Both the position numbers and the translations under genes were made by a program. From positions 124,001 to 188,000 of the forward strand of contig JAPPFM010000055.1 of assembly GCA_028821605.1 (NCBI GenBank): 64,000 nucleotides of DNA, in the 5' to 3' direction. Source of the DNA: Candidatus Poribacteria bacterium. Its GTDB lineage: Bacteria > Poribacteria > WGA-4E > WGA-3G. Positions 7,124-17,136 of the stretch are shown here, piece after piece. Positions within the stretch are counted from its first letter, which is position 1. Every line of letters starts with the position of its first letter. The notes beneath the pieces were generated by a model. That model ran no database searches. It had not been told where the DNA came from and was given only the letters and a program-made list of their open reading frames with translations.

Positions 7124-8401
7124 ATGGACAACGTTTTTGAAGCCCTGAACGAACGAGGCTTTATCAAACAGGTCACACATGCTGAACAGGTTGCGCGCTT
7201 GTTAGCAGGAAAGCAGGTTACCTACTACGTCGGTTTTGATCCGACAGCATCGAGTTTGCATGTTGGGAGTCTTGTCCCGATAATGGCAATGGCACACCTA
7301 CAACGCGCGGGGCATAAGCCGATTGCAATCATCGGTGGCGGCACAACAATGATAGGTGATCCGACTGATAAGACCGAAATGCGCCCAATGTTGTCGCAAG
7401 AACAAATTTCGGCAAACGGCAAGGATATTCTTGCCCAGCTGCAACGCTACTTAAATCTTGATAATACACTCACAAATGCCGAAAACTCACAGCCTCCGTC
7501 GAGAGTGGGTGGTTTCTTCAACAACGCTGACTGGCTACTTTCTATAAATTACATCGAATTTCTACGTGACATTGGTAAACACTTCCGAGTCAATGAGATG
7601 ATGCGCGCTGAGGGGTACAAGCAACGGCTTGAGCGCGAACTCGGTCTCTCATTTCTTGAATTTAACTATCAACTGCTTCAGGCTTACGACTATTTACATC
7701 TTTTTCGCGAATATGGGTGCCAACTTCAACTCGGCGGGGACGATCAGTGGGGCAATATTCTTGCTGGTGTCGATCTTGTTCGCCGGGTTGAAGGCGAACG
7801 GGTTTACGCGGTCACTTTTCCGCTGCTGACAACGGCGAGCGGGGCGAAAATGGGAAAAACTGCAGGTGGTGCAGTCTGGCTTGATGCTGAGCGGACATCG
7901 CCGTATGAATTTTATCAGTACTGGATCAACGTAGACGATCGAGATGTTTCCCGATTTTTAGCGTATTTCACCTTTCTTCCGATGGATGATATCCGACGAC
8001 TCGGCAACTTGGAAGATGAAGCGATTCGGGAAGCAAAAGAGGTCCTCGCGTATGAGGCTACACAACTTGCACACGGAAAGGCAGAGGCAGATAAAGCACA
8101 AGCAGCATCGCGTGCTGCATTTGGTGGGGGTAACCTTGATGAGGCTGAGATGCCGACATCGGTTATCGCAGCGGAACGACTTAATGGCGGTATTCCAATC
8201 ATGACACTGTTTCATGAAATCGGATTGGCGAATTCACGAAGCGAAGCGCGACGGCTTATTCAACAAGGCGGTGCCTACATCAACGAAAAACAGTACCGTT
8301 CGATAGATATAGTTGTTGATGCTGACTTACTTGAGGATAATGCGCTGCTACTTCGTGCTGGCAAGAAACGTTATCATCGGATTGTTCTCAAAGAAAATTA
8401 A
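7124..8401 (+). CDS. tyrS: tyrosyl-tRNA synthetase
   Basis: A 425-residue class I aminoacyl-tRNA synthetase of the bacterial TyrS type. The Rossmann fold has the HIGH-equivalent 'HVGS' in 'FDPTASSLHVGSLVP' (about 40-54), the tyrosine pocket sequence 'YQLLQAYDYLHL', and 'GGDDQWGNILAG'. The KMSKS loop is 'KMGKT' (about 245). The C-terminus has an S4-type RNA-binding domain ('SRSEARRLIQQGGAYIN'). It charges tRNA-Tyr with tyrosine. ATG 7124 is chosen: an upstream in-frame start at 7028 would add an unconserved 32-residue extension, and AGGAC lies just upstream of 7124. Confidence 0.96.
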   Translation: MDNVFEALNERGFIKQVTHAEQVARLLAGKQVTYYVGFDPTASSLHVGSLVPIMAMAHLQRAGHKPIAIIGGGTTMIGDPTDKTEMRPMLSQEQISANGKDILAQLQRYLNLDNTLTNAENSQPPSRVGGFFNNADWLLSINYIEFLRDIGKHFRVNEMMRAEGYKQRLERELGLSFLEFNYQLLQAYDYLHLFREYGCQLQLGGDDQWGNILAGVDLVRRVEGERVYAVTFPLLTTASGAKMGKTAGGAVWLDAERTSPYEFYQYWINVDDRDVSRFLAYFTFLPMDDIRRLGNLEDEAIREAKEVLAYEATQLAHGKAEADKAQAASRAAFGGGNLDEAEMPTSVIAAERLNGGIPIMTLFHEIGLANSRSEARRLIQQGGAYINEKQYRSIDIVVDADLLEDNALLLRAGKKRYHRIVLKEN

Positions 8402-8430
8402 TCATAATTAAGAGTATCTTTAAATAATAG

Positions 8431-8451
8431 GCGCGATGCGAAGCGCGCATC
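8431..8451. repeat. short GC palindrome between tyrS and nrdJ
   Basis: GATGCG (8435-8440) pairs with CGCATC (8446-8451), and an alternative GCGCG/CGCGC pairing overlaps it. It follows the tyrS stop by about 30 bases and has no T-run, so it is a weak terminator candidate. Confidence 0.5.
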
Positions 8452-8511
8452 ATCATAACAGGTTTCATGGGTGCACTTTCTGCGGTGCGCCGCTAACCAG
8501 AGAGGTATGAT

Positions 8512-11500
8512 ATGACGGTTGATAATCCGAAAGGGGTTGATGAAGGGACAACCTCCGGAGGTGATCGGATGGGACTCACTTTCACACCCTATTTTACCAC
8601 GCCCGGCGTTCATCCTTATGATTTGTTGGAGTGGGAACGCCGCGACGCGGTCATTTACAATGAGAAGGGTGATGTCATCTTTAAACAGGACCAGGTTGAA
8701 GTGCCAGTGGACTGGACGCAACTCGCAACGGATATTGCGGCATCAAAATATTTCCGTAAGGCTGGGGTCCCCGGTGTAGAATCAGAGGATAGCGTTCGTC
8801 AGTTGGTTACCCGTGTTGCGCGTACGCTGCGTCGCGCGGGAGAAGAAATTGGTGGCTATTTCGCAAGCTCCGAAGACGCGCAGGCGTTTGAGATGGAATT
8901 GACGCATATCCTCGTCACGCAGCGCGGTGCCTTCAACTCGCCTGTCTGGTTTAACTGCGGCTTGTGGCACGAATATAATATTGAGGGAGGCGGTGGTAAC
9001 TACTATTGGGACCGGGACGTAGAAAAAGTCGAGGTCACTACCAATGCGTATCAACATCCGCAAAATTCCGCCTGCTTCATTCAAAGCGTTGACGATTCCT
9101 TGGACTCTATGCTTGAGCTTCAGAAGGCTGAAGTGCGACTCTTTAAATACGGGAGTGGCACCGGTTCTAACTTCAGTAAAGTTCGTGCAAAGGGAGAACT
9201 CCTCTCTGGCGGCGGTGAGAGTTCAGGGGTACTTTCCTTCCTTGAAGGTTTTGATCGGTGGGCAGGCAGTATCAAATCCGGTGGCACCACGAGGCGAGCA
9301 GCCAAAATGGTTATCCTTGATATGGATCACCCAGAGATCGCCGACTACATTGATTGGAAGTTGAAGGAAGAGGATAAAGCGAAGGCACTTATTGCCGCGG
9401 GATATCCTGCGGACTTCAACGGTGAGGCGTACAGCACAATCAGTGGGCAGAATAGTAATAACTCTGTCCGGATTCCTGATGACTTCATGAATGCCTACCT
9501 ACAGGGAGACTCTTGGAAGACCACGTATCGAACGAGTGGCGAAGTCGCCGATGAGTATGATGCCAGAACACTGATGGAGAAAATCGCCTATGCCGCATGG
9601 GCATGCGCGGATCCCGGTGTTCAATTTGATAGCACGATTCAGAAGTGGCATACGTGTAAAAACACGGGTCCGATTAATGCGAGTAACCCGTGTAGTGAAT
9701 ACCTCTTCTTAGACGATTCTGCCTGCAACCTCGCAAGCATTAACCTCGCCAAATTCTTGAAAGATGATAACAACTTTGATATTGATGCCTTTCGCGCCAC
9801 TGTTCGGATATTTGCCACTGCGATGGAAATCATAGTGGATCTCTCTTCTTATCCAACAGGCAATATAGCGAGACGTTCTCACGACTATCGTCCGCTTGGA
9901 CTCGGTTATGCTAATTTGGGTGCACTCTTGATGCGTTTAGGTATCCCTTACGACAGCGAACAGGCGTTTGCTTATGCGGGTGCTATTACTGCTATTCTGA
10001 GCGGGCACGGATATCACACAAGTGCGGAGATCGCTGAGAGCATCGGGGCTTTTAATGGCTACGCGAAAAATGAGGGCTCGATGTTGGACGTTATGCGGCT
10101 GCACCGCGATGCTGCCTACAGCATTGATCCAGCGGCGTGTCCGTCCGACCTGTTAGACGCGGCAAAGGCGGATTGGGATCGTTGTCTTGAGAAAGGTGAA
10201 CAGACGGGGTATCGAAATTCCCAAATTAGTGTCATCGCACCAACGGGAACGATTTCCTTCTTGATGGATTGTGATACAACGGGAATCGAACCAGAGTTTG
10301 CCCTTGTCAAATTCAAGAAGTTGGCTGGCGGCGGATACATGAAGATTGTCAACCAGAGTGTTCGCGATGCCCTGCAAAACTTGGATTACACGCTTCAGCA
10401 GACTGAGGCAATTATTACGTACATTGTTGGGACGGGTACTTTTGAAGGAACACCACATATTAACCTGGACACGTTGAAGAGGAAAGGTTTCACACAGGAA
10501 GATATCGCTCGTGTTGCGGAGATACTACCGAGTGCATTTGACTTAAATCTCGCCTTTGCCCCCGGTTTCCTCGGTGAAGAGTGTCTTGAGCGGTTAGGCA
10601 TAACTGAAGAGGAAGCAGCGGATCCGAGTTTTGACCTTCTTTCTACACTCGGATTTGACGAAGATGAGATTAGTATGGCTGAAGAGGTTATCTGTGGAAC
10701 AGGCACCGTTGAGGGCGCCCCCCATCTTTCACCGATGCACTATCCTGTTTTCGATTGCGCTGTCCAGTGTGGTAAGCACGGAACTCGTTATATAAACCAC
10801 ATGGGACCATTGAAAATGATGGCAGCTGTGCAACCCTTTATCTCTGGTGCTATCTCCAAGACCGTTAACGTCCCGCACGACGCAAAGGTAGAGGACATCA
10901 AGACTTTATACGTGGAAGCGTGGCGGCGTGGGGTCAAATGCCTCGCCGTTTATCGGGACGGCAGCAAAGGCAGCCAACCGCTTTCAACTCGAAGCCAACA
11001 GGATGCGGAAAGTGAAACCGATGAGGCTATTGCTGATACTGCTGTTGAACGTCCGATCAGGAAGCGTCTCTCAGACACGCGTCCTTCTCTTACACATAAA
11101 TTTAGCGTTGGTGGTCATGAGGGTTATATTCATGTTGGCTTTTATGAGGACGGTAGTCCCGGAGAAGTCTTCCTCCGTATGAGCAAAGAAGGCACAGCTG
11201 TTTCTGGGCTGATGGATTCTGTTGCGGTCCTCACCTCTATTGCATTGCAGTACGGTGTCCCGTTAGAATCGCTCGTCAATAAGTTCAGTCATGTCCGCTT
11301 TGAACCGTCAGGCTTTACGGCTAACCCTGATATTCCGATGGCGAAGTCGATTATAGATTACGTTTTCCGGTGGCTCGGCATACGGTTTCTCTCCCAAGAA
11401 CCACAGGAAAGCTCCGACATACAGGCTTTTGATGAAGAGATGGTGCCACCAGAGGAACTCCATCCGTATGGACATGGAAGTAACGGAGAAACCGATTCTT

Positions 11501-11634
11501 GGGTGGCTCATGAGAAGCAGGTTGTGCTACAGCATGCGGATGCACCACCGTGTCTTGAGTGTGGTGCACTTATGATGAGAAGCGGAGTCTGCTATCGCTG
11601 CACGAACTGTGGCGCGACGAGTGGATGTTCCTAA
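8512..11634 (+). CDS. nrdJ: adenosylcobalamin-dependent ribonucleotide reductase (class II)
   Basis: A 1040-residue B12-dependent ribonucleoside-diphosphate reductase, which makes deoxyribonucleotides without oxygen. It contains the substrate-site blocks 'QNSACFIQSV', 'NPCSEYLFLDDSACNLASINL' (the Asn, Cys and Glu of the radical site) and 'APTGTISFLMDCDTTGIEP'. A TSCPB domain lies near 855-955 ('GHEGYIHVGFYEDGSPGEVF'), and a Cys4 tail closes the protein ('CLECGALMMRSGVCYRCTNCG'). AGAGGT precedes ATG 8512; ATG at residue 20 is an alternative. No cobalamin riboswitch was recognised in the 110-base leader. A strong terminator follows. Confidence 0.95.
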   Translation: MTVDNPKGVDEGTTSGGDRMGLTFTPYFTTPGVHPYDLLEWERRDAVIYNEKGDVIFKQDQVEVPVDWTQLATDIAASKYFRKAGVPGVESEDSVRQLVTRVARTLRRAGEEIGGYFASSEDAQAFEMELTHILVTQRGAFNSPVWFNCGLWHEYNIEGGGGNYYWDRDVEKVEVTTNAYQHPQNSACFIQSVDDSLDSMLELQKAEVRLFKYGSGTGSNFSKVRAKGELLSGGGESSGVLSFLEGFDRWAGSIKSGGTTRRAAKMVILDMDHPEIADYIDWKLKEEDKAKALIAAGYPADFNGEAYSTISGQNSNNSVRIPDDFMNAYLQGDSWKTTYRTSGEVADEYDARTLMEKIAYAAWACADPGVQFDSTIQKWHTCKNTGPINASNPCSEYLFLDDSACNLASINLAKFLKDDNNFDIDAFRATVRIFATAMEIIVDLSSYPTGNIARRSHDYRPLGLGYANLGALLMRLGIPYDSEQAFAYAGAITAILSGHGYHTSAEIAESIGAFNGYAKNEGSMLDVMRLHRDAAYSIDPAACPSDLLDAAKADWDRCLEKGEQTGYRNSQISVIAPTGTISFLMDCDTTGIEPEFALVKFKKLAGGGYMKIVNQSVRDALQNLDYTLQQTEAIITYIVGTGTFEGTPHINLDTLKRKGFTQEDIARVAEILPSAFDLNLAFAPGFLGEECLERLGITEEEAADPSFDLLSTLGFDEDEISMAEEVICGTGTVEGAPHLSPMHYPVFDCAVQCGKHGTRYINHMGPLKMMAAVQPFISGAISKTVNVPHDAKVEDIKTLYVEAWRRGVKCLAVYRDGSKGSQPLSTRSQQDAESETDEAIADTAVERPIRKRLSDTRPSLTHKFSVGGHEGYIHVGFYEDGSPGEVFLRMSKEGTAVSGLMDSVAVLTSIALQYGVPLESLVNKFSHVRFEPSGFTANPDIPMAKSIIDYVFRWLGIRFLSQEPQESSDIQAFDEEMVPPEELHPYGHGSNGETDSWVAHEKQVVLQHADAPPCLECGALMMRSGVCYRCTNCGATSGCS

Positions 11635-11660
11635 TTTCTCGTTTCAATAGATAAATTGTA

Positions 11661-11688
11661 GGCGCGCTTTCAAAGCGCGCCTTTTTTT
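11661..11688 (+). terminator. Rho-independent terminator of nrdJ
   Basis: GGCGCGCTTT and AAAGCGCGCC form a 10-bp perfect inverted repeat followed by TTTTTTT, 27 bases after the nrdJ stop. This is the cleanest terminator in the window. Confidence 0.93.
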
Positions 11689-11726
11689 CTTGATAAACTG
11701 AACCCCTGAAACATTTTCCGATTTCA

Positions 11727-11756
11727 TTGCCTTTAAGTTGCCAAATGGGTTATAAT
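11727..11756 (+). promoter_or_regulatory. rnpB promoter
   Basis: TTGCCT (11727-11732), an 18-base spacer and TATAAT (11751-11756) place transcription start about 7-8 bases later, at the base of RNase P helix P1. Confidence 0.75.
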
Positions 11757-11763
11757 AGGAGGG

Positions 11764-12118
11764 CTTGAGTTGAGTAGATGGTCGCGTCTCGAACATAATT
11801 TTATGATCGGGATGAGGAAAGTCCGGACTCCGCAGGGCAGGATGCTGGGTAACCCCCAGGAGCGGCGACGCTATGGAAAGTGCAACAGAAAGTAGACTAC
11901 AATACCCGAGGGTGTTGTACAGGTGAAACGGTGCGGTAAAAGCGCACCAGTCCATAAGGTGACTTATGGAGCTTGGTAAACCCCATCTGGAGCAAGGTAA
12001 ATGCGGGATACGTAAAGATTGCCCGTCTCGTCCCCAGGTAACCGCTTGAGGTGGATGGTAACATCCATCCCAGATGAATGATCATCACATACAGAATCCG
12101 GCTTATTCTCAACTCAAG
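11764..12118 (+). ncRNA. rnpB: RNase P RNA, bacterial class A
   Basis: The catalytic RNA of RNase P, which matures tRNA 5' ends. The conserved 'GAGGAAAGTCCGGACTCC' core (P3-P4, J3/4) is at about 11813-11830, and a partner 'ACAGAATCCGGCTTA' near the 3' end (about 12091-12105) completes P4. Helix P1 is an 11-bp perfect pairing of CTTGAGTTGAG (11764-11774) with CTCAACTCAAG (12108-12118), which sets both ends. 'GGTAAACCCCATC' and 'AGATTGCCCGTC' lie in the expected specificity/P8-P15 areas. Length about 355 nt is normal. Confidence 0.96.
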
Positions 12119-12139
12119 TTTACATTACTATTCAACTAT

Positions 12140-13053
12140 TTACTCAATGCGCCCAAAATCTTTCAATGTTTTCAAAGTATCGACCGTGAACCTGGATTGC
12201 CATTCCCGTTTGGCAGTTCGCCACGCCTCTGGATATTGATCGCCCCATGAGAAATTCGGGGACCAAGAGCCGTCCTCTCCCTGCTGTTCAATCTCAAAGT
12301 CCAAGTTCATCTCTACTTCATCCTTGAGTCCAGCAGCTAAGGGTGATTCTGGAGAGGGCACCAACCACAGAGGTTTAAGAACATAGCCGGTCAACTGCTC
12401 CGGGTTCCGGGCAACACCAGGCACCGCCGCTCGAGCGAGTTTCGCCCAGACCTTGTCTCTATTCGGTAGAGCCTCTGTCTCCGCGAGCCTTACGAAACAA
12501 AGGGAATCATGCATCTCCATTTCGTCGGGTAGGGTATCGAGATGCTCCAAAACGGCCGTTGTTAATGTCGTCAGCAATTTCGTCGGCACGCCATCGCTAA
12601 ATTCATGTAAATATCCGACAATCTCAGCGCGGGGGTTGACCAAAAACTGGCCGAAAGCTTCGGGACTATTCTCATAATTCCACCAAGGCGCGTGAGGGCA
12701 TCATCCACTTCAGGTGGAACGATGTGCCATACCTGCTGCGACTCCTCGTATGTGGTGATAAAATACTGGATTCCTTTCCGTACCAATATGTGACTTGCGG
12801 GTGCTTGAATTTCTCTGAGAATCTGGAAACCTACTGTGGTCACAATCGCAGATGAAAACGGTGTCCTGATGTCAGGTTCCAGACTGTGGGCGAAACCACC
12901 GTCGTCGTTCTGATAAGGTGTTAGCGCGGCAAGAACGGCATCAGAGGGTCCATCTTCAAAATGGAATTCAAAACGCCTTTGGTCCAACACTCTCCCGTGA
13001 TCCATTATAAAGTTCTTTGCTCTCTGAAATGCCGATTGCGTCAGTTTTTTCAT
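12140..13053 (-). pseudogene. alpha/alpha-toroid (prenyltransferase/terpene cyclase-like) protein, frameshifted
   Basis: One gene is split by a -1 frameshift at about 12696-12699. The upstream frame (ATG 13053, GGAG upstream) reads to '...VPPEVDDA'. The downstream frame continues with 'PHAPWWNYENSPEAFGQ' and reaches the stop at 12140. Restoring one C in a GCCC run joins the two. Motifs such as 'YQNDDGGFAHSLEPD' and 'DGSWSPNFSW' are like the QW-type repeats of squalene/terpene cyclase and prenyltransferase toroids, but no catalytic residues are recognised, so function is unknown. It may be a true pseudogene or an assembly error. Confidence 0.75.
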
Positions 13054-13270
13054 TGTCGCTCTCCGTAATTTTTCTCTATTTGATGCTGGAGATCGCGATT
13101 CCACCAGGTCGCTCCAGCATCAACACCTTCTCATATATATGATTTATATTATTCAGGTTATATATGATAACATATTTGATTTAAAAATGCAAATTATTTT
13201 TTATTTGATGCGCGCAGCATTTCTATACAGATGTCATTGTTATGGAGAGATTAAAGTGGATAATTAATTG

Positions 13271-14848
13271 CTAAGACGAAAATCCGCCACCACCGGGTGT
13301 CTCTATGCGAATAACGTCGCCTTCGCTCGTAGAAACGGAGACCTTGCCTGCTAACGGATGTTCTTCTTCGCCAGAAATTAAGACGTTACGCCCTGGCTGT
13401 CCCGATTCCCCGCCTTGCAAGCCGTAGGGACCTCGCGTTCTCCGTTCTGAAAGGATCGTAACCTCCGCATCTGTCAGGAGCCTCAGACCTCGAATAACAC
13501 CTGCACCCCCTTGAAATTTCCCCGTGCCGCCTGTCCCACGTCTGATTGAGTATGTCGTTACTTGCATGGGGTAGTTCGTTTCAATCGCCTCTATAGGGGT
13601 GTTCATTGTGTTGGTCATGTGGGTGTGGATGGCATCAATACCATCTCGGTTTGGACGTGCGCCCATCCCACCCGCGATAGTTTCGTAGTAGGTGAAGTCC
13701 TTGCCACGTGAGGCATCATAGCCGCCGATTGTGAGGTTATTCATCGTACCGGAACTGGCAGCGGGGATCTGATCTGGACAGGCTTGTGCCAATGCGCCGA
13801 GCAGTACGTCAACAATACGCTGTGATGTCTCGACGTTGCCTCCCGCAACTGCTGCTGGAAACTTCGCGTTCACAACCGTCCCTTTTGGCGCAATAACCTG
13901 AATTGGTTCCAGACATCCGGCATTGGCAGGAACGTCTGCCCCTGCGATACATCGGAAGGTATAAAAGACCGCGGAGAGGGTGATCGCGTAAATCGCGTTA
14001 ACTGAGCCTCGTGCTTGTTCTGCCGTTCCAGTAAAATCAACTAATGCCGTGTCATTTTCAATCTCAATCGCGACATGTATTTCAATAGGTTCGTTGGTGA
14101 TACCGTCGTTATCAAGCACATCGGTGTATGTGTAGCGTCCATCTGGGATTTCTCGGAGGCGTGCCCGGACCATCCGACTTGCGTACGCGCACAGTTCCTG
14201 CATATATGCTGTAATTTCTGTCGAGCCGTATTTGGCTACCATCTCCTGTAATCGACGTTCGCCGACGCGGTTCGCGGCGAGTTGTGCTTCCATATCGCCG
14301 CGGCGCTCTTCCGGTGTGCGTACATTCGCAAGAATTAGTTCCCAGAGATCGGTGTCGAGTTCTCCACCTCGGATGAGTTTGACAGGTGGAATCCGAATGC
14401 CTTCCTGAATTACGCTTGTTGCAATCGGCATTGACCCGGGTGTCATCCCGCCTACGTCTGCGTGGTGTGCACGGTTTGCGACGAAAAAGACGGGTTTATT
14501 TTTCGATTCGTTCCCATTTCGATTTGAGAAGACAGGCGCGACGAGTGTGATGTCGGGCAGGTGGGTGCCGCCGCGATAGGGGTCATTAAGCGCGATCATA
14601 TCACCGGGTGCCATTTCGGTATGAGCAATAGCTGCAAGTACCGAAAGCGGCATGGAGCCGAGATGAACGGGAATGTGTGCGGCTTGTGCAACCATTTTGC
14701 CGGTGCCATCGAACACGGCACACGAGAAATCGAGTCGTTCTTTGATGTTCGGTGAGAATGCTGTGCGTTGTAACGTTACGCCCATCTCCTCGGCAACCGA
14801 GGTCAGCATATTTTTGTATAGTTCTAATTTGATAGGATCTGTGTTCAT
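13271..14848 (-). CDS. hydantoinase B/oxoprolinase family protein
   Basis: About 525 residues of the HyuB/oxoprolinase beta-like family, ATP-dependent ring-opening amidohydrolases or acetone carboxylase-type subunits. Features are the N-terminal 'SVAEEMGVTLQRTAFSPNIKERLDFSC', 'PGDMIALNDPYRGGTHLPDITLVAPVF' and 'ANRAHHADVGGMTPGSMP', the usual metal/substrate blocks, and C-terminal 'RRGTGGTGKFQGGAGV' and 'GGGGF' glycines. ATG 14848 is preferred over an in-frame TTG at 14878; neither has a good ribosome binding site. No HyuA partner is next to it here, so it may act alone or the partner is elsewhere. Substrate unknown. Confidence 0.86.
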   Translation of the reverse strand: MNTDPIKLELYKNMLTSVAEEMGVTLQRTAFSPNIKERLDFSCAVFDGTGKMVAQAAHIPVHLGSMPLSVLAAIAHTEMAPGDMIALNDPYRGGTHLPDITLVAPVFSNRNGNESKNKPVFFVANRAHHADVGGMTPGSMPIATSVIQEGIRIPPVKLIRGGELDTDLWELILANVRTPEERRGDMEAQLAANRVGERRLQEMVAKYGSTEITAYMQELCAYASRMVRARLREIPDGRYTYTDVLDNDGITNEPIEIHVAIEIENDTALVDFTGTAEQARGSVNAIYAITLSAVFYTFRCIAGADVPANAGCLEPIQVIAPKGTVVNAKFPAAVAGGNVETSQRIVDVLLGALAQACPDQIPAASSGTMNNLTIGGYDASRGKDFTYYETIAGGMGARPNRDGIDAIHTHMTNTMNTPIEAIETNYPMQVTTYSIRRGTGGTGKFQGGAGVIRGLRLLTDAEVTILSERRTRGPYGLQGGESGQPGRNVLISGEEEHPLAGKVSVSTSEGDVIRIETPGGGGFSS

Positions 14849-14912
14849 TTTAATGTTAATATTTGCGTTTATTGGCAAGTAGCATCAATGTTCAGAAGTT
14901 GATTGCAATTTT

Positions 14913-14940
14913 AACACCTTCTCCTATAATATGCAAGGAA
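14913..14940 (+). promoter_or_regulatory. promoter for Gfo/Idh gene
   Basis: TTGCAA (14913-14918), a 16-base spacer and TATAAT (14935-14940) lie 23 bases before the Gfo/Idh ATG, in the divergent gap with the hydantoinase B gene. Confidence 0.55.
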
Positions 14941-14962
14941 AGATTGGTTAGGAGGATCTCAG

Positions 14963-15928
14963 ATGAAAAAAGTCAATATTGCTCTAATTGGCGCGGGTGG
15001 GATGGCAAACGGTGTCCATTATCCATCGCTCAGAGAGTGTGAAGATGTAAATCTTGTTGGACTGTGTGATCTGGTTCCATCAAAACTGCAGGCAACAGCC
15101 GAACGGTTTGAGATTGAACGGACTTTTACCAACTACCAAGAAATGCTTGAGAAGACGAGTCCGGATGCTGTATATATTTTGATGCCGCCGCAACACCTGT
15201 TTCCACTTGCTATTCACTGCCTTTCGCAGGGGCATCATGTTTTTATTGAGAAACCACCGGGTGTTACGCTCCATCAGACAAAAGAGATGGCACTCGCTGG
15301 AGAAAAGAACGATTGTAAGACAATGGTGGGTTTCAATCGTCGGTTTATTCCACTCTTGCAAAAAGTTAAGGCAATCGTTGAGGAACGCGGACCAATTATC
15401 CAATGCATGTCAACTTTCCATAAGAACACGCCAAACGCTCTCTACTACGACGGTGTGATAGACGTTTTAACTTGCGACGCAATTCACGCTGTAGATGCGC
15501 TTAGGTGGCTTGGCGGAGGCGAGGTGAAAGCCGTTGCAAGCGACATCAATAGTTTCTATTCCGAGCGTGAGAACAGTTTCAACGCCCTCGTCAAGTTTAC
15601 GAGTGGTGCTTCTGGGTATCTTTGCACGAATTGGGCTGTCGGTGGACGTATCCATACGTTTGAGATGCACGCGCGTGAGATTTCCGCCTATATCAATCCC
15701 GACGCTGGGGGGCGTGCCGTACTCCACACGCCCGAAGGTACGACTGAGATTACGCCTGAGGATGCCGCGGAGTCTGATGCCTCACACAAGGCTTACGGGT
15801 TTTATGGTGAGAGTCGGCATTTCGTTGATTGTATCCAGCAGGATCAGCAGCCGTTAACCTGTTTTGCAGATGCGGTCAAGACAATGGAGCTTGTATCGGC
15901 TATCTATCGGAGTCGAATAGATACCTAA
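14963..15928 (+). CDS. Gfo/Idh/MocA family oxidoreductase
   Basis: A 321-residue NAD(P)-dependent sugar/polyol oxidoreductase. The N-terminal Rossmann fold begins 'VNIALIGAGGMANGVH' and 'ILMPPQHLFPLAIHCLSQGHHVFIEKPPG' includes the EKP motif that positions the cofactor and catalytic lysine. The C-terminal alpha/beta domain has 'TCDAIHAVDALRWLGG', the conserved His-Asp region. AGGAGG lies 5 bases before ATG. Typical members oxidise sugar or inositol-like alcohols; the exact substrate is not predictable. A second, diverged paralogue is at 45788. Confidence 0.9.
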   Translation: MKKVNIALIGAGGMANGVHYPSLRECEDVNLVGLCDLVPSKLQATAERFEIERTFTNYQEMLEKTSPDAVYILMPPQHLFPLAIHCLSQGHHVFIEKPPGVTLHQTKEMALAGEKNDCKTMVGFNRRFIPLLQKVKAIVEERGPIIQCMSTFHKNTPNALYYDGVIDVLTCDAIHAVDALRWLGGGEVKAVASDINSFYSERENSFNALVKFTSGASGYLCTNWAVGGRIHTFEMHAREISAYINPDAGGRAVLHTPEGTTEITPEDAAESDASHKAYGFYGESRHFVDCIQQDQQPLTCFADAVKTMELVSAIYRSRIDT

Positions 15929-16004
15929 TGCCTTTTCGTTGATGGGCAAAATAAATTGGCACGTTTCTTGCTAAGGTTCAATCAAGGATAGACTCGAAAA
16001 CGCT

Positions 16005-16958
16005 ATGAACACGCAACACATACCAGTCTTATGTGATAAAGTGATTGAGTTTCTCAAACCAAAACCGGATGGTGTTTATATAGATGGGACTGTCGGTTTA
16101 GGGGGGCATAGTGCTACTATCCTTGAAACCTCCGCACCGGATGGGCGTGTGATCGGAATTGATTTAGACCTTGAGGCTCTCGCTATAGCGGAAGATAAGT
16201 TACGCGCCTTCGGGGGGCGATGCTCCCTTGTTAGTGGCAATTTTGCTGAGATGGATGTCTTACTGAAGAGACATTCGGTTCATGCTGTAGACGGTATTCT
16301 GCTTGACTTGGGGGTGTCGTCTTTACAACTGGATACACCCCATCGAGGGTTTAGTTTTAGCCATACCGGCCCTTTGGATATGCGTATGAATCCGAGGGAA
16401 GTGTCGGGTCGCGAACCGGAAGCCTCTCTGACAGCGATGGAGGTCGTCAACCATAGTCCGATGAATGTTCTCGTTGATATCTTTAAGCGATATGGTGAGG
16501 AACGATTTGCGAAACGGATTGCTGGTCAGGTTGTTCGCGCGAGACAACAGCGACCGATAACGACGACAACACAGTTCGCAGAAATTGTCAAGCAAGCCGT
16601 CCCGCGAAAGACATCCAAAATCCATCCGGCGACTCGTGTTTTTCAAGCACTGCGGGTTCATGTCAACGCTGAGTTGGAGAACCTTGAGGTAGGTTTAGAT
16701 GCCGCAGTATCGCTTTTGAAATCGGGGGGTTGTTTGTGTGTGATCACGTTTCATTCGCTTGAGGATAGGATCGTCAAACATCGCTTTCGGACATGGGCGA
16801 AGACGTGTATTTGTCCACCCAAAACCCCTGTCTGTATTTGTGAACATAATCTGTCGGTGGAGATTCTCACAAAGCGTCCGGTGCTACCAAATGAGACCGA
16901 AATTCAACAAAACCCGCGGGCGCGAAGTGCTAAATTGCGCGCGGTTCGCAAATTATAG
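16005..16958 (+). CDS. rsmH: 16S rRNA m4C1402 methyltransferase
   Basis: A 317-residue RsmH (MraW), which N4-methylates 16S rRNA C1402 using S-adenosylmethionine. Landmarks: 'HIPVLCDKVIEFL', SAM motif 'YIDGTVGLGGHS' (about 26-37), 'DGILLDLGVSSLQLD', 'GPLDMRMNP', and the RsmH-specific 'SLEDRIVKHRFR'. It opens the dcw cluster, as usual, but there is no mraZ upstream; instead a Gfo/Idh gene ends 76 bases before it. Confidence 0.96.
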   Translation: MNTQHIPVLCDKVIEFLKPKPDGVYIDGTVGLGGHSATILETSAPDGRVIGIDLDLEALAIAEDKLRAFGGRCSLVSGNFAEMDVLLKRHSVHAVDGILLDLGVSSLQLDTPHRGFSFSHTGPLDMRMNPREVSGREPEASLTAMEVVNHSPMNVLVDIFKRYGEERFAKRIAGQVVRARQQRPITTTTQFAEIVKQAVPRKTSKIHPATRVFQALRVHVNAELENLEVGLDAAVSLLKSGGCLCVITFHSLEDRIVKHRFRTWAKTCICPPKTPVCICEHNLSVEILTKRPVLPNETEIQQNPRARSAKLRAVRKL

Positions 16959-17136
16959 CGTGAAGTGTCTTATTGCCTATTCTCGGCATGAAAAAAATTG
17001 TACCTTAAATATGGTATTAGGCGTTACAGAAAAGAGAGCCTTCGCCTAAGCGAATGCACACAAAAAACTGTGAAGTGACACGGTATTGAAGTACTGAAAC
17101 ATAAAAATTTTGTCCTCTTAACATTTATTAAATAAA

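Noticed and set aside
8402-8511. Cobalamin riboswitch before nrdJ
   Set aside because: Only a short palindrome is present; no B12-box-like sequence or complex fold was recognised.
14848-14878. TTG 14878 as start for the hydantoinase B gene
   Set aside because: It has no ribosome binding site and adds ten unconserved residues; ATG 14848 fits the family start.
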